Shown: positions 44,515 through 52,986, counted from the stretch's first letter. The stretch is DNA of 64,000 bases from an uncultured Paracoccaceae bacterium (GCA_947492585.1 CANLND010000016.1:1-64000); one strand, 5' to 3'. The notes: generated by a model not told the origin, from the letters alone. Translations and numbers: made by a program.

Positions 44515-45903
44515 TCAGCGATTGGGGCGCTGCTTTGGACGCAAGGAGGTTGCTGGGGATGAAGTCTCTGCCAATGGGTTAGTCACATTACTTGCAGCCA
44601 GTTCAGAAATGAATTGAATGTCTGCGGTGACGTTTTCGTAGAGTGTTTTTACGCGGGTTTCTCCTGATGCAAAGACAAAAAGGCTGGTGGCCAGCCCCGC
44701 AATAAGAGGTGTTGGTTTGGTCAAAAGCGCCGCGATCTTGCCAATTTCGCTTTGTGGGAGTTTTGAAAACTCTGACTTGGGCTTTGCTAGGCTTGCCTCC
44801 AATTCTGCTACCTTGGCGTTCAATCGCCCGATCTCAGCTTTTAGCGCTTCTTCGCTTTCAGGTTCATTGCGCGTCCCTGAGTGAAACTGTTCCAGCGTGG
44901 TCGCGATGGCGGTCATCGCAGCGGGTATTGCACTCAAGCTCTCAAACGCCTCGGGCAGGGCGTTTGCGCCGGTCTCTGCGTGATAGGATTGAATGGCGCC
45001 TTGGATCTGCTCAGACATCCCGTGTAATGTGGCGCTTGCCGCGAGGGAGGATTTCAGAAGCGTATCGACAGACTGCGGTTCGTGTTCGGGGAAGCGATCT
45101 TGGGCCGGTGTTTTATCACGTTCAAATTCGTCCCGGATCCGCGCAATCTCCTGCGCGACGGCTTCGGGGCCTTCGTCCCAGATGGGATCGGGGATGCCAA
45201 GCGCAAGACTTTGCTGCAGTTCCCAATCCAGCGGTTCACCATCCAACAGGCCCTGATACCACTCTACCCAGAACTGCCATTCCGGTTTGTTCGCGGCATA
45301 GGTTTTGAATTCGTTCCAGTAACTAAAGAGGTGCTCAACCCCCATGGTGGTGGGCCACAGTTGTGTGCTGAACAACCGGTCTATTGATGGTTTTGCGTCG
45401 GCAAAAGCAGCGGAGTGGGCAGCGGAGTGGGCGGCGGAGTGCGTGGCGGAGAGGGCGGAGAGGGCGGAGAGGGCGGAGAGGGCGGAGTGGGCGGCGGAGT
45501 GCGTGGCGGAGAGGGCGGCGGAGTGGGCGGAGTGCGTGGCGGAGAGGGCGGAGTGGGCGGCGGAGTGCGTGGCGGAGAGGGTGGAGTGGGCGGCGGAGTG
45601 CGTGGCGGAGAGGGCGGCGGAGTGGGCGGAGTGGGCGGCGGAGTGGAATCGCTTCACCTCTGCGGGTGGACAGGTGCCCGCACCCGCAGAGGTGAGAATT
45701 GCGCGAAAGCACGCCAACAACAAGTGAGAGTTCTCAGACCTACTGGAAGATTGATAAATCGTGCGCATGGCAACGGGTAAGCAGCGCAGGCTTGCGCGTG
45801 TGGCGATCACGATACAGGTTTGCTGATCCTGCTCTTTGAGCCAGCTTTTAAACTTTTCTTCGGTGGTGATTTTGTTGAAATCGTCCAATTCAAATACCTG
45901 CAC
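44515..45903 (-). CDS. Ser-Ala-His/Leu repeat protein of unknown function
   Basis: A 462-residue protein from a GTG start. Residues 1-87 form a conserved-looking cytoplasmic domain ([30 protein letters not shown]). Residues 88-167 are 22 tandem units of SAx or SAxx, x mostly His, Ala, Thr or Leu (SAAH, SATH, SAL). The rest includes [17 protein letters not shown] and [21 protein letters not shown], which I recall from Ala-repeat proteins in other Rhodobacteraceae, then coiled-coil helices (about 350-395) and one hydrophobic stretch near 405-422. Starts lie 69 bases from lepA, divergent. Function unknown; the repeat may form an Ala-type coiled coil or a filament, which is my inference. Confidence 0.7.
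   Translation of the reverse strand: MQVFELDDFNKITTEEKFKSWLKEQDQQTCIVIATRASLRCLPVAMRTIYQSSSRSENSHLLLACFRAILTSAGAGTCPPAEVKRFHSAAHSAHSAALSATHSAAHSTLSATHSAAHSALSATHSAHSAALSATHSAAHSALSALSALSALSATHSAAHSAAHSAAFADAKPSIDRLFSTQLWPTTMGVEHLFSYWNEFKTYAANKPEWQFWVEWYQGLLDGEPLDWELQQSLALGIPDPIWDEGPEAVAQEIARIRDEFERDKTPAQDRFPEHEPQSVDTLLKSSLAASATLHGMSEQIQGAIQSYHAETGANALPEAFESLSAIPAAMTAIATTLEQFHSGTRNEPESEEALKAEIGRLNAKVAELEASLAKPKSEFSKLPQSEIGKIAALLTKPTPLIAGLATSLFVFASGETRVKTLYENVTADIQFISELAASNVTNPLAETSSPATSLRPKQRPNR
45403..45642. repeat. tandem 9/12-base repeat encoding SAx/SAxx units
   Basis: Units of 9 and 12 bases with core GCGGAG on the plus strand, about 240 bases in all. Because unit lengths are multiples of three, changes in copy number keep the reading frame. 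All three plus-strand frames are also free of stops here, an effect of composition. Confidence 0.85.
45654..45695. repeat. 15-bp inverted repeat within the repeat-protein gene
   Basis: TCACCTCTGCGGGTG (45654-45668) and its exact reverse complement CACCCGCAGAGGTGA (45681-45695), 12 bases apart, immediately upstream (in coding sense) of the SAx repeat. It can fold in mRNA or act as a DNA target. Confidence 0.7.
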
Positions 45904-45972
45904 TCGAAATATCTATACCGAACCCTACACGCCCGCTTGACCCGCGCAAGGTTTCAAATCATATCCCTCACC

Positions 45973-47787
45973 ATGACAGAGCTCTCGAAAATCCGCAATT
46001 TCTCCATCGTCGCCCATATCGACCACGGCAAATCCACCCTTGCTGACCGGCTCATCCAAGAGACCGGCACGGTGGAGGACCGCGATATGAAGGCTCAGCT
46101 GCTTGATACTATGGATATCGAGCGCGAACGTGGCATCACGATCAAGGCCAACACGGTCCGCATCGACTATAAGGCCGAGGACGGCGACACCTATGTGTTG
46201 AACCTGATCGACACCCCCGGCCACGTGGACTTTGCCTATGAGGTTTCCCGCTCCATGCGTGCGGTTGAGGGCTCGTTGCTGGTGGTGGATTCCACGCAAG
46301 GGGTTGAGGCGCAGACGCTGGCGAATGTGTATCACGCGATCGAAGCCGACCACGACATCGTGCCGATCCTGAACAAGATCGACCTGCCAGCCTCCGACTG
46401 TGACCGGGTGGCGGAGCAGATCGAAGATGTGATTGGCATTGATGCCACCGAGGCCATTCAGGTGTCGGCCAAAACCGGGCAGGGCATCCGCCCGACGCTG
46501 GAAGCCATCGTAAAGCAACTGCCCGCGCCCGAGGGCACGCTGGATGCGCCGCTCAAGGCGATGCTGGTGGACAGCTGGTATGACGCCTATCTGGGTGTGA
46601 TTGTTCTGGTGCGCATCATGGACGGCACCCTGAAAAAGGGTATGCGCGTTAAATTCATGTCGAATGACACGCTGCACCATGTGGACCGCGTTGGCGTCTT
46701 CCGTCCTGAAATGGAAATGGTCGACAGCCTTGGCCCCGGCGAAATCGGCTTCCTGACCGCCTCGATCAAACAGGTGCGAGACACCCGTGTGGGCGACACC
46801 ATCACCAATGACCGTCACGGCTGTGAAGTGGCGCTGGACGGCTTTAAGCCCGCGCAGCCAGTGGTGTTCTGTGGTCTGTTCCCGGTGGACAGTGCTGAAT
46901 TTGAAGACCTGCGCGATGCGATCGACAAGCTGGCGCTGAATGATGCGTCGTTTAGCTTTGAGATGGAAACATCCGCCGCCTTGGGATTTGGTTTCCGCTG
47001 TGGCTTCCTCGGCCTGTTGCACTTGGAAGTGATCCGCGACCGGATTGAGCGTGAATACAACATTGAGCTGATCACCACCGCGCCATCGGTGATCTATCAC
47101 ATCTACATGAAGGCCAAAGCGGGCGAAGAACCCGAGATGCTGGAACTGCACAACCCTGCCGACATGCCTGACATGTCCAAGGTGGACCACCTGGAAGAGC
47201 CGCGCATCAAGGCGACCATCATGGTGCCCGACGAATATCTGGGGGACGTGCTGAAACTGTGCCAGGATCGCCGCGGTATTCAGGAAAACCTCACCTATGC
47301 GGGCACCCGCGCCATGGCGGTCTATGACCTGCCGCTGAACGAGGTGGTGTTTGACTTTTACGACCGTCTGAAATCGGTGACCAAGGGCTATGCCTCGTTC
47401 GACTATCAGATGATGGGCTACCGCGAGGATCAGCTGGTCAAGATGTCCATTCTGGTGAACGACGAACCTGTCGATGCGCTGTCAACCATGGTGCACCGCG
47501 ATCGCGCCGATATGCGCGGCCGGGCCATGTGTGAAAAGCTGAAAGATCTGATCCCGCGCCACATGTTCAAAATCCCGATTCAGGCGGCGATTGGCGGCAA
47601 GGTCATCGCGCGTGAGACATTGTCGGCCCTACGCAAGGACGTGACGGCGAAATGTTACGGCGGCGACGCAACCCGGAAACGGAAGCTGCTGGACAAGCAG
47701 AAGGCCGGTAAGAAGAAGATGCGCCAGTTTGGTAAGGTGGATATCCCACAAGAGGCGTTTATTTCAGCGCTTAAGATGGATGATTGA
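45973..47787 (+). CDS. lepA: elongation factor 4
   Basis: Ribosomal GTPase implicated in back-translocation and initiation quality. The 604-residue protein starts [22 protein letters not shown] (G1), with DTPGHVDF (G3), NKIDLP (G4) and SAKTG (G5), and has the LepA-specific C-terminal domain ending [17 protein letters not shown]. The ATG at 45973 matches the family start, although no Shine-Dalgarno is visible; the frame is open upstream to 45820. Confidence 0.97.
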   Translation: MTELSKIRNFSIVAHIDHGKSTLADRLIQETGTVEDRDMKAQLLDTMDIERERGITIKANTVRIDYKAEDGDTYVLNLIDTPGHVDFAYEVSRSMRAVEGSLLVVDSTQGVEAQTLANVYHAIEADHDIVPILNKIDLPASDCDRVAEQIEDVIGIDATEAIQVSAKTGQGIRPTLEAIVKQLPAPEGTLDAPLKAMLVDSWYDAYLGVIVLVRIMDGTLKKGMRVKFMSNDTLHHVDRVGVFRPEMEMVDSLGPGEIGFLTASIKQVRDTRVGDTITNDRHGCEVALDGFKPAQPVVFCGLFPVDSAEFEDLRDAIDKLALNDASFSFEMETSAALGFGFRCGFLGLLHLEVIRDRIEREYNIELITTAPSVIYHIYMKAKAGEEPEMLELHNPADMPDMSKVDHLEEPRIKATIMVPDEYLGDVLKLCQDRRGIQENLTYAGTRAMAVYDLPLNEVVFDFYDRLKSVTKGYASFDYQMMGYREDQLVKMSILVNDEPVDALSTMVHRDRADMRGRAMCEKLKDLIPRHMFKIPIQAAIGGKVIARETLSALRKDVTAKCYGGDATRKRKLLDKQKAGKKKMRQFGKVDIPQEAFISALKMDD

Positions 47788-47793
47788 TTTTGG

Positions 47794-47815
47794 ACCCCGC
47801 GCCTCGGCGCGGGGT
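47794..47815 (+). terminator. terminator of lepA
   Basis: ACCCCGCGC (47794-47802), loop CTCG, GCGCGGGGT (47807-47815), then TAATT, 6 bases after the lepA stop. Confidence 0.8.
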
Positions 47816-47883
47816 TAATTGGTTCTGGGGGGATTGAGATAATCTGGCCAGAAGAATCTTCGAAGGCCATGCATGCCCATAAA

Positions 47884-47909
47884 AGAGGCGCCGCAAATGC
47901 GGCGCCTCT
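47884..47909 (-). terminator. terminator of the small-protein operon
   Basis: AGAGGCGCCGC (47884-47894), loop AAAT, GCGGCGCCTCT (47899-47909). Read on the minus strand it is followed by TTTTA and lies just after the 57-residue protein gene stop. Confidence 0.82.
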
Positions 47910-47910
47910 A

Positions 47911-48084
47911 TCACTTTTCTTTGCGAACGCCCTTAAAGGGTGCCTTGCTGGAGGTCTTCACATCCATAAAGCGTCCATTCGAGGTGTCTCGCTTCACGTA
48001 GTGGCCGGAGGGTGTCTTGGTTTGGGAGCGCCCCTTTACCATTCCGTTGCGTCGACCATCTCCTGATGGTGGATTTGTTGCCAT
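47911..48084 (-). CDS. 57-residue basic protein (RSQ...GRFMDVK...FKGVRKE family)
   Basis: A short, very basic protein beginning MATNPPSGDGRRNGMVKGRSQ, then SGHYVKRDTSNGRFMDVKTS and ending PFKGVRKEK. AAGGAG sits 6 bases before the ATG and a terminator follows the stop, so it is a real gene despite its length. I recall many near-identical hypothetical proteins with NGMVxxRSQ and TGRFMDVKxDGxPFKGVRKE blocks across bacteria, often in accessory regions, with no assigned function. It follows the 68-residue Cys/His gene by 12 bases on the same strand. Confidence 0.82.
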   Translation of the reverse strand: MATNPPSGDGRRNGMVKGRSQTKTPSGHYVKRDTSNGRFMDVKTSSKAPFKGVRKEK

Positions 48085-48096
48085 GCTATAAGCTCC

Positions 48097-48303
48097 TTAA
48101 CTCGTGTGACACGCGTTGGAGCAATAGTAGCATCCGTTCACTACGGTATAGTGGTTACGTGCTTCTGCTACGGCAGGACCGCAAGATGAAAAGTCACCAA
48201 GGTAAATTCTATTTTCCTTAGCGGGCAACCAGCTGCAACCTTCTTTGTGCACCTCATGGTCCCCATTAGGTTGGGCGTTTTTGTTTACGTAGTATCGTGA
48301 CAT
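48097..48303 (-). CDS. 68-residue Cys/His-rich small protein (YYVN...YCSNACHT family)
   Basis: A small protein starting MSRYYVNKNAQPNGDHEVHKEGC. It has HEVHKEGC, an isolated Cys in FSSCGPAV and a C-terminal GCYYCSNACHTS, giving five Cys and three His that could bind zinc or another metal. AGAAGGA precedes the ATG at 48303 (a TTG one codon earlier is less likely). I recall wide distribution of this family with no known function. First gene of a two-gene unit with the 57-residue basic protein. Confidence 0.82.
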   Translation of the reverse strand: MSRYYVNKNAQPNGDHEVHKEGCSWLPAKENRIYLGDFSSCGPAVAEARNHYTVVNGCYYCSNACHTS

Positions 48304-48376
48304 CAAGTGTCCTTCTTCGGTTTATAGTTTTTGAAGACCACTTGACACATTCTGGGTTGTCTGCTTTTAGAAACCC

Positions 48377-48471
48377 ACATCGTGAACGCCCGCCGTGGCC
48401 TTCTTTAGAAGACAGCGGATTTGGGAATTCAGCGCCATTCGAGTCTGTAAACTTGAATGGCGCATTTTTTT
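48377..48471 (+). ncRNA. candidate small RNA
   Basis: A possible promoter TTGACA (48342-48347), 17-base spacer, TTTTAG (48365-48370) is followed about 100 bases later by a strong terminator (48432-48471). No open frame with a start site lies between them. The -10 is poor, so this is a candidate only; the alternative is a terminator of an unseen short leader transcript. Confidence 0.35.
48432..48471 (+). terminator. rho-independent terminator without an obvious gene
   Basis: GCGCCATTCGAG (48432-48443), loop TCTGTAAA, CTTGAATGGCGC (48452-48463) with one G-T pair, then ATTTTTTT. It is on the plus strand, whereas the adjacent genes run on the minus strand. Confidence 0.85.
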
Positions 48472-49113
48472 ACGCCCAACATATCATGCTGTACCGATTA
48501 CACGTATGCATATTGTGTGTCAATGGGAATTGAACGCTATAGGGGATTTTCATCTCCACTCTTAGCGCATGCTAGCAGGTATACCCCTAGATGCAGTGGC
48601 TAGTCAACAAATCTCTGCGGTGAGTCCCTGCAAAAACTCTGGTTTTTCTCACATTTTGTCGCAGATTTTCATGAAATATCGTGAAAAAGTTTGCTTTAAG
48701 GAGATTTCTGATTGGTTTAAACAGCTTTTGATTGTGATTTTTGTTGGTGATTTACATTCGCAAACAAGCCGTTGCTTCTGCGTGAGGTACAGAGGGGAGG
48801 CATTGCTTTTTTTTGTCGTGCTGATCTTTGTGGGTATTTTTGGTCATACGTGTATGGAGCAGCCTGTTGCTTGTCGCGCTATGCAAGCCATTGCCTAGAG
48901 GCGGGCAGGGTGCTGCCCTCAGCGGTTTGGCGCAGCGACATCGGGTAAATGAACCGGGAAAAAGCTGCGTTATATTCCCTCGCGTGCGGTGCAAAACGGG
49001 ATGAGCCAGCCCGCACCGCAAGATTGGGCGCTGACCACTGCATTTCCCTCGCAAAACCTGACCACGATCAAAGCGCCATAGCCGCAATCGCCCTAAACCT
49101 CTCCCCGTGGAAC
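48472..49113. other. AT-rich intergenic region, no gene recognised
   Basis: About 640 bases, clearly richer in A and T than the flanks up to roughly 48890. A frame of 109 codons (48569-48898, plus) has a hydrophobic stretch but no ribosome binding site and no recognised homology; it might be a decayed gene. The run TTTTTTTT at 48808-48815 and word GTGCTGCCCTCAGCGG (48910-48925), which resembles the 3' end of the repeat-protein gene, are the notable points. Confidence 0.45.
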
Positions 49114-49332
49114 GTGCGGTTCTTTTGGCGTGAGGGTGCAACGTTCAGACTTGCTTTGATTTTACACGTGTTCATCACCTCTACCCTGTCGGGCAGCGCC
49201 GTGATTGCGCTGTTGGTGATGGGGATCGATGGGGGACAGGCCTTGGCTGTGGCTGCCGATCTTGGATTTGTGGCCGCGATCCCTGCCAGCGCTGCTTTGG
49301 CGCGGCGGCGCCTGTATGCGGTGGCGCAATAA
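49114..49332 (+). CDS. small two-helix membrane protein
   Basis: A 72-residue hydrophobic protein with helices at about 11-32 (LALILHVFITSTLSGSAVIALL) and 40-58 (ALAVAADLGFVAAIPASAAL). It resembles short proteins that are often labelled CTP synthetase by mistake in Rhodobacteraceae. The GTG at 49114 is a guess; the frame is open from 48949 and no clear ribosome binding site decides. Convergent with the entericidin-like gene. Confidence 0.55.
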   Translation: MRFFWREGATFRLALILHVFITSTLSGSAVIALLVMGIDGGQALAVAADLGFVAAIPASAALARRRLYAVAQ

Positions 49333-49336
49333 CGCC

Positions 49337-49474
49337 TTACAGCGCGTTCTGAACGTCCTGCGCCGCGCCAGAAAGGGCCTGACCCGCTTTTTGCAGATCG
49401 CGCCCGGCCCCTTTGGTGGTTTCACAGGCGGTCAGTGCTATCAGCGTCAATAGAATCACAGCGGTGCGGGTCAT
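49337..49474 (-). CDS. entericidin-like lipoprotein
   Basis: A 45-residue lipoprotein: a signal with lipobox LTAC (Cys at about 16) followed by ETTKGAGRDLQKAGQALSGAAQDV, the small amphipathic helical body of entericidin A/B. AAGGA precedes the ATG at 49474. In E. coli this family is a toxin-antitoxin-like lipoprotein pair linked to stationary phase; only one copy is seen here. Confidence 0.85.
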   Translation of the reverse strand: MTRTAVILLTLIALTACETTKGAGRDLQKAGQALSGAAQDVQNAL

Positions 49475-49754
49475 CAAGGATCCTTTCAGTCCGGGGGGGC
49501 AAATGCGCCGGTTCCCGTGGTTTGGCGGTGGTAAAACCCTGCGCAAACCGGGCGCAAATGGCAAGCGGATCGGGTGGAAAAATGTCATATCTCTGCTGAA
49601 ACATCATCAGGGGGTGCTGGAAATTTGGTCAATAAAACAAACCTGTGCAACCTCGCCACACTGTTTCCAACTCCCCAAATCCAGCGAGTTTTTTGGCTGG
49701 ATTGTTTCCATTAACGTTAACGTCAAGTTTGATGATCACGAGGCTTTGGACGCA

Positions 49755-50057
49755 ATGGATTTCGCGGCGCAGCGACAGCTTTTGGAACAGCTCCGGCAAT
49801 CGCTTGTCACAGCTGCGCGCCCGTCAGTGTCTGAGGGGCAGGGCCTGCCGGGGGACGGTGAGGGCCATTGGCACATGGATGCGGTACTGGAGCAGCTGGA
49901 TCGGCAAACACATGGCGAGGTGCAGTTGGTTGAGGCCGCGCTGGCACGGTTGAGCGAGGGCTCATACGGGTTCTGCCATATTTGTGGCGATGCCATTGAC
50001 GATCAACGCTTGGCTGAGAACCCGGTTAGCCCCCTTTGCATGTCATGCTCGGCCTGA
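49755..50057 (+). CDS. TraR/DksA-type zinc finger protein
   Basis: A 100-residue protein with an N-terminal helical half and the C-terminal four-cysteine zinc finger (C74, C77, C95, C98) in YGFCHICGDAI and PLCMSCSA. It lacks the acidic coiled-coil tip of full DksA, resembling short TraR-like regulators of RNA polymerase. Start is tentative: the frame is open from 49413 but family length and a CACGAGG site support 49755. A TTAACGTTAAC palindrome lies upstream (49712-49722). Confidence 0.85.
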   Translation: MDFAAQRQLLEQLRQSLVTAARPSVSEGQGLPGDGEGHWHMDAVLEQLDRQTHGEVQLVEAALARLSEGSYGFCHICGDAIDDQRLAENPVSPLCMSCSA

Positions 50058-50151
50058 ATTTGCTGGATGGGGAGGGGTGACCCGGCTTTGGCTTTCCTTT
50101 GTTTGGCGGTGGGCATAAACGGGCTGCACTGTGTCTCACTGGAGTGTTCTT

Positions 50152-50661
50152 ATGTCCTGTTCTCTTTGCGCAACTGATGCGCCTGTGTCATTCTTTGCGG
50201 TGACTGGCGGGCCGGATGGGGCGGGCTGTGATATCTGTGCGGCCTGTCAAACCCAGATCGAGGGCACGTTGGATGCCGATCAGATGCGCGGTCTTGCGAC
50301 GGCAATGTGGAGCGAAATTACAGCTGTGCAGGTGCTGGCCGTGCGGCTGTTGCAGCGCCTAAAGGACCTAGATTGGGCGCGTGATCTGATTGATCAGCTG
50401 TGGTTGGACGACGAGACACGGGCCTGGGTTGAGGCAGAGCCCACAGCCAGTGCGCATAAAGATGCCAATGGTGCGTCTCTTAGCGTCGGGGATACTGTGG
50501 TCTTGATCAAAGATCTCCCGGTCAAAGGGGCCGGTTTTACGGCCAAACGTGGCACTGCGGTGCGCAACATTTCACTGGTGCAGGACAACCCTGAACACAT
50601 CGAAGGTCGCGTCGAAGGTCAACGTATCGTAATTTTGACCCAATATGTGAAACGTAAATAA
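50152..50661 (+). CDS. phnA: PhnA domain protein
   Basis: A 169-residue protein with an N-terminal zinc ribbon (C3, C6 and CDICAAC) and a C-terminal PhnA domain running from about 100 (DANGASLSVGDTVVLIKDLPVKG) to the end (YVKRK). Despite the historical name for alkylphosphonate uptake, PhnA has been shown in E. coli to hydrolyse phosphonoacetate only in other, unrelated enzymes; its function is open. GGAG precedes the ATG. Confidence 0.9.
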   Translation: MSCSLCATDAPVSFFAVTGGPDGAGCDICAACQTQIEGTLDADQMRGLATAMWSEITAVQVLAVRLLQRLKDLDWARDLIDQLWLDDETRAWVEAEPTASAHKDANGASLSVGDTVVLIKDLPVKGAGFTAKRGTAVRNISLVQDNPEHIEGRVEGQRIVILTQYVKRK

Positions 50662-50763
50662 CTCACTCTGGCGTCAACTGAAGCCTGCGACCTGCTGCCC
50701 GTTGCTGCCGCGCGTGCGATGTGGCACAAGCAAAATAACTGACTGAACAGACGAGTTTAGCCC

Positions 50764-51417
50764 ATGACCGATTTCGCCGAACGTCGCCGTATGATGGTAG
50801 ACACCCAGGTTCGCCCTTCTGACGTGACCAAATACCCGATCATCGAGTCCATGCTTTCCGTACCGCGAGAGCTTTTTGTTGCCAAAGGCCAGGCCGAGGC
50901 GGCGTATGCGGACCAGAATGTCCCACTGGCGGACAACCGGGTGATGCTTGAAGCGCGTACGCTGGCCAAAACGCTGGACGCGTTGGACATCACCAACGAA
51001 GAGCTGGTGTTGGATCTGGGCTGCGGCCTTGGCTATTCCAGCGCGGTTGTGGCCCGTATGGCCCAAATGGTGATCGGGGTCGAAGAAGAGAGCGAACTGG
51101 CGGATGAAGCTCAGTCTCAGCTGTCTGAAATTGGTGTCGACAATGCAATCGTGCATTCTGGTGCGCTGACCGATGGCGCGGCCGAGCACGGCCCCTATGA
51201 TGTGATCCTTGTGCAGGGGGGTGTTGAAACCTTGCCGCAGGCGATTGTTGATCAGCTCAAAGAGGGTGGGCGTATCGCAGTATTGTTCATGACCGGTGCG
51301 TTGGGTGAAGTGAAAGTCGGCCATAAGACAAATGGTGAGGTGTCGTGGCGTTTTTCGTTCAATGCGACAGCTCCTGTTCTGCCCGGATTTGAGGCGATTC
51401 AAGAATTTTCACTTTGA
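50764..51417 (+). CDS. protein-L-isoaspartate O-methyltransferase family protein
   Basis: A 217-residue SAM-dependent methyltransferase related to Pcm. The SAM motif I is VLDLGCGLGYSSAV (about 83-96), and the N-terminal ERRRMMVDTQVRPSDVT and ADQNVPLADNRVM segments match the Pcm-like proteins that precede tolC in Rhodobacteraceae. The canonical Pcm substrate segment is altered, so true isoaspartate repair is uncertain. Its stop codon lies in a 10-bp hairpin. Confidence 0.85.
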   Translation: MTDFAERRRMMVDTQVRPSDVTKYPIIESMLSVPRELFVAKGQAEAAYADQNVPLADNRVMLEARTLAKTLDALDITNEELVLDLGCGLGYSSAVVARMAQMVIGVEEESELADEAQSQLSEIGVDNAIVHSGALTDGAAEHGPYDVILVQGGVETLPQAIVDQLKEGGRIAVLFMTGALGEVKVGHKTNGEVSWRFSFNATAPVLPGFEAIQEFSL

Positions 51418-51432
51418 CCTTAGGTCAAAGTG
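51410..51432. terminator. 10-bp hairpin overlapping the Pcm-like stop codon
   Basis: CACTTTGACC (51410-51419), loop TTA, GGTCAAAGTG (51423-51432). The TGA stop (51415-51417) is inside the left arm. It is followed by CTGATTTT, a weak T run; an operator for tolC is an alternative. Confidence 0.55.
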
Positions 51433-51549
51433 CTGATTTTGGGTGGAAAACCCGAAACAGCAAACATAGCTCCCGTTTTAACCCTGTCAAAGCGCGGGGG
51501 AGAAACGGAACATTCAGGCGGAAAAGCCGCGTCAGACAGGTGCCGAACC

Positions 51550-52986
51550 ATGCGAGCCAACAAGATTGCAAAACGAGTTTCTTTTAAGGGTGTCAAAGCC
51601 ATTTTGCGGGCCGGCGGTCTGACGGCTGTTCTGGCAGCGCCTCTTGCGGCACAGGCCGACAATCTGACTGATGCGATGATTGGGGCGTATAACACCAGCG
51701 GGCTATTAGAACAGAACCGTGCACTGTTGCGGGTAACGGATGAAAATGTCGCTGCTGCGGTGGCGTCCTTGCGCCCTGTGATCAATTGGACGGTGCAGGC
51801 GTCGCACCAGTATTCACGCGGGCCCAACGTTGTTGGCGGGCTGAACGAACAGGAAACGAATTCGCTTTCGACGGCTGTGAACCTGCAATGGGTGTTGTGG
51901 GACGGTGGGCAGCGTCGGTTGAGCAAGCAGTCGGCTCAGCAGGCAGTTTTGGCCACCCGGCAGTCTTTGTTGAATATCGAGCAGCAGGTTCTGTTTCAGG
52001 CGGTCCAAGCCTATGTTGGGGTTCTGGCCCAGCAAGAGAATGTGCGCTTGCGGGTGAACAACCTGCGGCTGCTAAAAGAAGAGCTGCGGGCGGCCAACAA
52101 CCGCTTTGAGGTCAAAGATGTAACGCGTACCGACGTGGCGCTGGCGCAAAGCCGCGTTGCCGGGGCGCAGGCTGCTTTGACGCAGGCGCGTGGGGATCTG
52201 GAGGTTGCTAAGGCGACCTATCGTCAGGTCGTAGGACGGGCGCCCGGGCCGATTGCAGGGCAGCCGCCGTTGCCAAAAGGTATCCAAAGCCCCGCCAATG
52301 CGCAGGCTTTGGCACAACGCAACCATCCCAATATCCTGTCGCAGCAATACGCGGTGAAGGCCGCAGAGCTTGCCGCCAGAAGCAGCCGTGCTGCGCTGGG
52401 GCCGAACGTCACGCTGAATGGCAACGTGGGCCATACCGAAACCCGGAATGCACGGCGGGACTCCGACATCTCTGGCGTGTCGCTGAATTTCACGCAGAAT
52501 CTGTACTCGGGTGGGGCACGCGCGTCGGCCAAGCGGGCGGATATCGCGCGACTTGATGCAGAAAAGGGTGCGTTGATCTCTACTCAGCGCGCGGTCACGC
52601 AGGGGGTTTCCGCGTCTTACGTTGGATTGGAAACGGCAAAAGCCAGCCTTGTGTCATCGGGCGAACGGGTCCGTGCTGCGCGATTTGCCTTTGAAGGCCT
52701 GCGCGAGGAAGCGACATTGGGCGCGCGCACCACGCTGGATGTTCTGGAAGCCGAACAAGAGCTTTTGGATGCACAGGTGGAACGCGTGCAGGCGCGGGCG
52801 CAGCAGGCCCTTGCGGCCTATTCATTGTTGCAAGCGCAAGGTCTGTTGACGGCCGAGCATCTTGGGTTGGCGGTCGAGATCTATGATCCCACGCTGTATT
52901 ACAATCTGGTCAAAGATGCGCCCGCTGAAGTGAGCAAGCGCAGCCGAGATCTGGATCGTGTTTTGAAGGCCTTGGGCAAGAACTAA
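51550..52986 (+). CDS. tolC: TolC family outer membrane protein
   Basis: Outer-membrane channel for type I secretion and efflux. The 478-residue protein has a signal peptide (about 1-36, ending LAAQA) and two repeats of the OEP helical domain, with LQWVLWDGGQRR, TRTDVALAQSRV and the matching second repeat NFTQNLYSGGARASAKR, TTLDVLEAEQELL. The start at 51550 is supported by ACAGG and the signal peptide; the frame is open from 51430. Confidence 0.94.
   Translation: MRANKIAKRVSFKGVKAILRAGGLTAVLAAPLAAQADNLTDAMIGAYNTSGLLEQNRALLRVTDENVAAAVASLRPVINWTVQASHQYSRGPNVVGGLNEQETNSLSTAVNLQWVLWDGGQRRLSKQSAQQAVLATRQSLLNIEQQVLFQAVQAYVGVLAQQENVRLRVNNLRLLKEELRAANNRFEVKDVTRTDVALAQSRVAGAQAALTQARGDLEVAKATYRQVVGRAPGPIAGQPPLPKGIQSPANAQALAQRNHPNILSQQYAVKAAELAARSSRAALGPNVTLNGNVGHTETRNARRDSDISGVSLNFTQNLYSGGARASAKRADIARLDAEKGALISTQRAVTQGVSASYVGLETAKASLVSSGERVRAARFAFEGLREEATLGARTTLDVLEAEQELLDAQVERVQARAQQALAAYSLLQAQGLLTAEHLGLAVEIYDPTLYYNLVKDAPAEVSKRSRDLDRVLKALGKN

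Noticed and set aside
45344-45780. Three long overlapping open frames on the plus strand through the repeat (Gly/Arg- and Ala/Glu-rich)
   Set aside because: They result from the absence of stop codons in the GC-rich tandem repeat; the minus-strand gene has flanking conserved-looking domains and they do not.
48569-48898. 109-codon plus-strand frame in the AT-rich region
   Set aside because: No ribosome binding site and no recognised similarity; kept only as a possible decayed gene.
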